This document shows positions 6,001-6,817 of a DNA stretch of 6,817 bases, in pieces. A program made the translations under genes and the position numbers. How positions within the stretch are numbered: position 1 is the first letter of the stretch; the number at the start of each line of letters is the position of its first letter. The stretch spans positions 1 to 6,817 of the forward strand of contig JACDBO010000172.1 in assembly GCA_013694885.1 (NCBI GenBank). Reading direction: 5' to 3'. The notes under the pieces are model-generated. The model ran no database searches. It was not told the DNA's origin and saw only the letters and a program-made list of their open reading frames with translations. The stretch is from Chloroflexia bacterium. GTDB lineage: Bacteria > Chloroflexota > Chloroflexia > Thermomicrobiales > UBA6265.

Positions 6001-6817
6001 ATGCGCATCGGGATCAATGCCGCCTTGCTGGCGTCGCGGGCAGGATACCGCCAGACCGGTGTCAGCCGGTATATCGGCGAGCTCGTCCGCGCGCTCCGAC
6101 CGCTGCTCAGCACGGACGAAGAGCTCCACCTGCTCACACCCGGTGCCTCGGCCATCTCCGAGCGCCCCACCTTGCGCATCCCCTGGGAGCAGACCGGCCT
6201 GCCGGCATTGGCACGGCGGCGGCGGCTGGACGTGCTGCACGGCCCCCTTCATACCCTGCCGTTCATCGGCGGCGTGCCCGGCGTCATCACCGTTCACGAC
6301 CTCGCCTTCCTGAAGTTCCCGGACCGTGTACCGGCCAGTCGACGCCGCTACCTGACCACGGGCACCCGCTGGAGCGCCCGGCACGCCCGAAAAATCATCG
6401 CCATCTCGGAGAGCACCGCCGCTGACCTGCGCGCCTGGCTGGACCTGCCAGCCGCGCGGATCGAGGTCATCCCGCTCGCGCCGTCCGAGCAGGTGCGGCC
6501 AGTCACGGGCGACGCGCTCGCGGCGTTTCAGCGGCGCTACGGCATCGACCGCCCCTATATCCTCTCGGTCGGGACGCTCGAACCCCGCAAGAACCTCACC
6601 ATGCTGCTCCGGGCGTTCGCGGCGATTGCCGACGCCGTGCCGCACCAGCTCGTGCTCGTCGGGCCGGAGGGGTGGCTAACCACCGAACTCCATGACACGC
6701 TCGCCCAACTTCGCCTCGGCGACCGGGTACGCCTGACCGGGTTTGTCGCCGACGCGCACCTCGGCGCCTGGTACAGCGGCGCGGACGTCTTTGCCTTCCC
6801 GTCGCTCTACGAGGGGT
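6001..6817 (+). CDS. GT4-type glycosyltransferase, 3' end cut by window
   Basis: The first 272 residues of a GT-B fold glycosyltransferase family 4 protein are visible. It would transfer a sugar from a nucleotide-sugar donor, probably in exopolysaccharide, lipopolysaccharide-like or glycolipid assembly; donor and acceptor cannot be told. Features are the N-terminal MRIGINAALL strand with a TGVSRYIGEL acceptor-side glycine/arginine loop (19-28), TVHDLAFLKFPD (97-108), IIAISEST (132-139) leading into the interdomain linker, SVGTLEPRKN (189-198) opening the donor-binding domain, LTGFV (245-249) and YSGADVFAFPSLYEG (258-272). The window ends within the EG.G donor-binding motif, so roughly 80-110 residues are missing. 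There is no signal peptide, so it is cytoplasmic or membrane-associated. Start 6001 matches the family N-terminus but has only a weak GGA upstream. An in-frame ATG at 5962 would add 13 residues (MPRLLTGERDGFH). Confidence 0.93.
   Translation, partial: MRIGINAALLASRAGYRQTGVSRYIGELVRALRPLLSTDEELHLLTPGASAISERPTLRIPWEQTGLPALARRRRLDVLHGPLHTLPFIGGVPGVITVHDLAFLKFPDRVPASRRRYLTTGTRWSARHARKIIAISESTAADLRAWLDLPAARIEVIPLAPSEQVRPVTGDALAAFQRRYGIDRPYILSVGTLEPRKNLTMLLRAFAAIADAVPHQLVLVGPEGWLTTELHDTLAQLRLGDRVRLTGFVADAHLGAWYSGADVFAFPSLYEG

Noticed and set aside
5964..6179. 72-residue N-terminal extension of the DUF427 gene
   Set aside because: It overlaps the divergent glycosyltransferase, is not like the family N-terminus, and a good Shine-Dalgarno lies just before the internal ATG at 5963.
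5454..6425. 323-aa plus-strand open frame across DUF427 and the glycosyltransferase start
   Set aside because: It conflicts with two genes that have strong family motifs, and its product is proline/arginine-rich and lacks motifs.

Overview
The window is GC-rich, densely coding bacterial DNA with a mainly chromosomal, housekeeping-type gene set. The gene content, the GC-rich codon use and two intergenic palindromic repeats of styles I recall from Chloroflexota suggest a Chloroflexota bacterium, perhaps close to Thermomicrobia/Sphaerobacter. Actinobacteria are a less likely alternative. This placement is inference; no rRNA or marker gene is present.

Layout from left to right. (1) A short 3' end of an unrecognised plus-strand gene stops at 106. 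(2) A 155-bp convergent gap (107-261) holds a 95-bp element made of two 26-nt inverted arms, each of which folds into its own hairpin. (3) A minus-strand gene (262-1131) encodes a small soluble protein with prenyltransferase/squalene-cyclase-type alpha-toroid repeats. (4) A 232-bp gap (1132-1363) holds a second, unrelated palindromic repeat. (5) A minus-strand HTH/WYL transcriptional regulator (1364-2326) starts only 17 bp after the stop of (6) a 1016-aa Ski2/Mtr4-like (HelY-type) DEIH-box helicase (2344-5394, minus). (7) Upstream of that, also on the minus strand, is a complete DUF427 protein (5475-5963). (8) A GT4-type glycosyltransferase on the plus strand starts at 6001, diverges from DUF427 and is cut by the window end.

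DUF427, helicase and WYL regulator are co-oriented with gaps of 80 and 17 bp, so they may form one transcription unit read right to left. The helicase/WYL junction has an all-GC inverted repeat placed so that the regulator's start codon abuts the stem, with no Shine-Dalgarno sequence. This fits translational coupling. The helicase-WYL pairing also recalls the actinobacterial pafB-pafC-tatA-tatC-helY neighbourhood. The toroid gene has its own strong ribosome binding site and a longer leader and is probably expressed separately. The glycosyltransferase belongs to a different unit that continues to the right.

I see no CRISPR array, phage, transposase, tRNA or rRNA, and no clear new multi-gene system. 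The most interesting signals are the compensatory-change hairpin pair at 126-220 and the possible coupling hairpin at 2327-2353.
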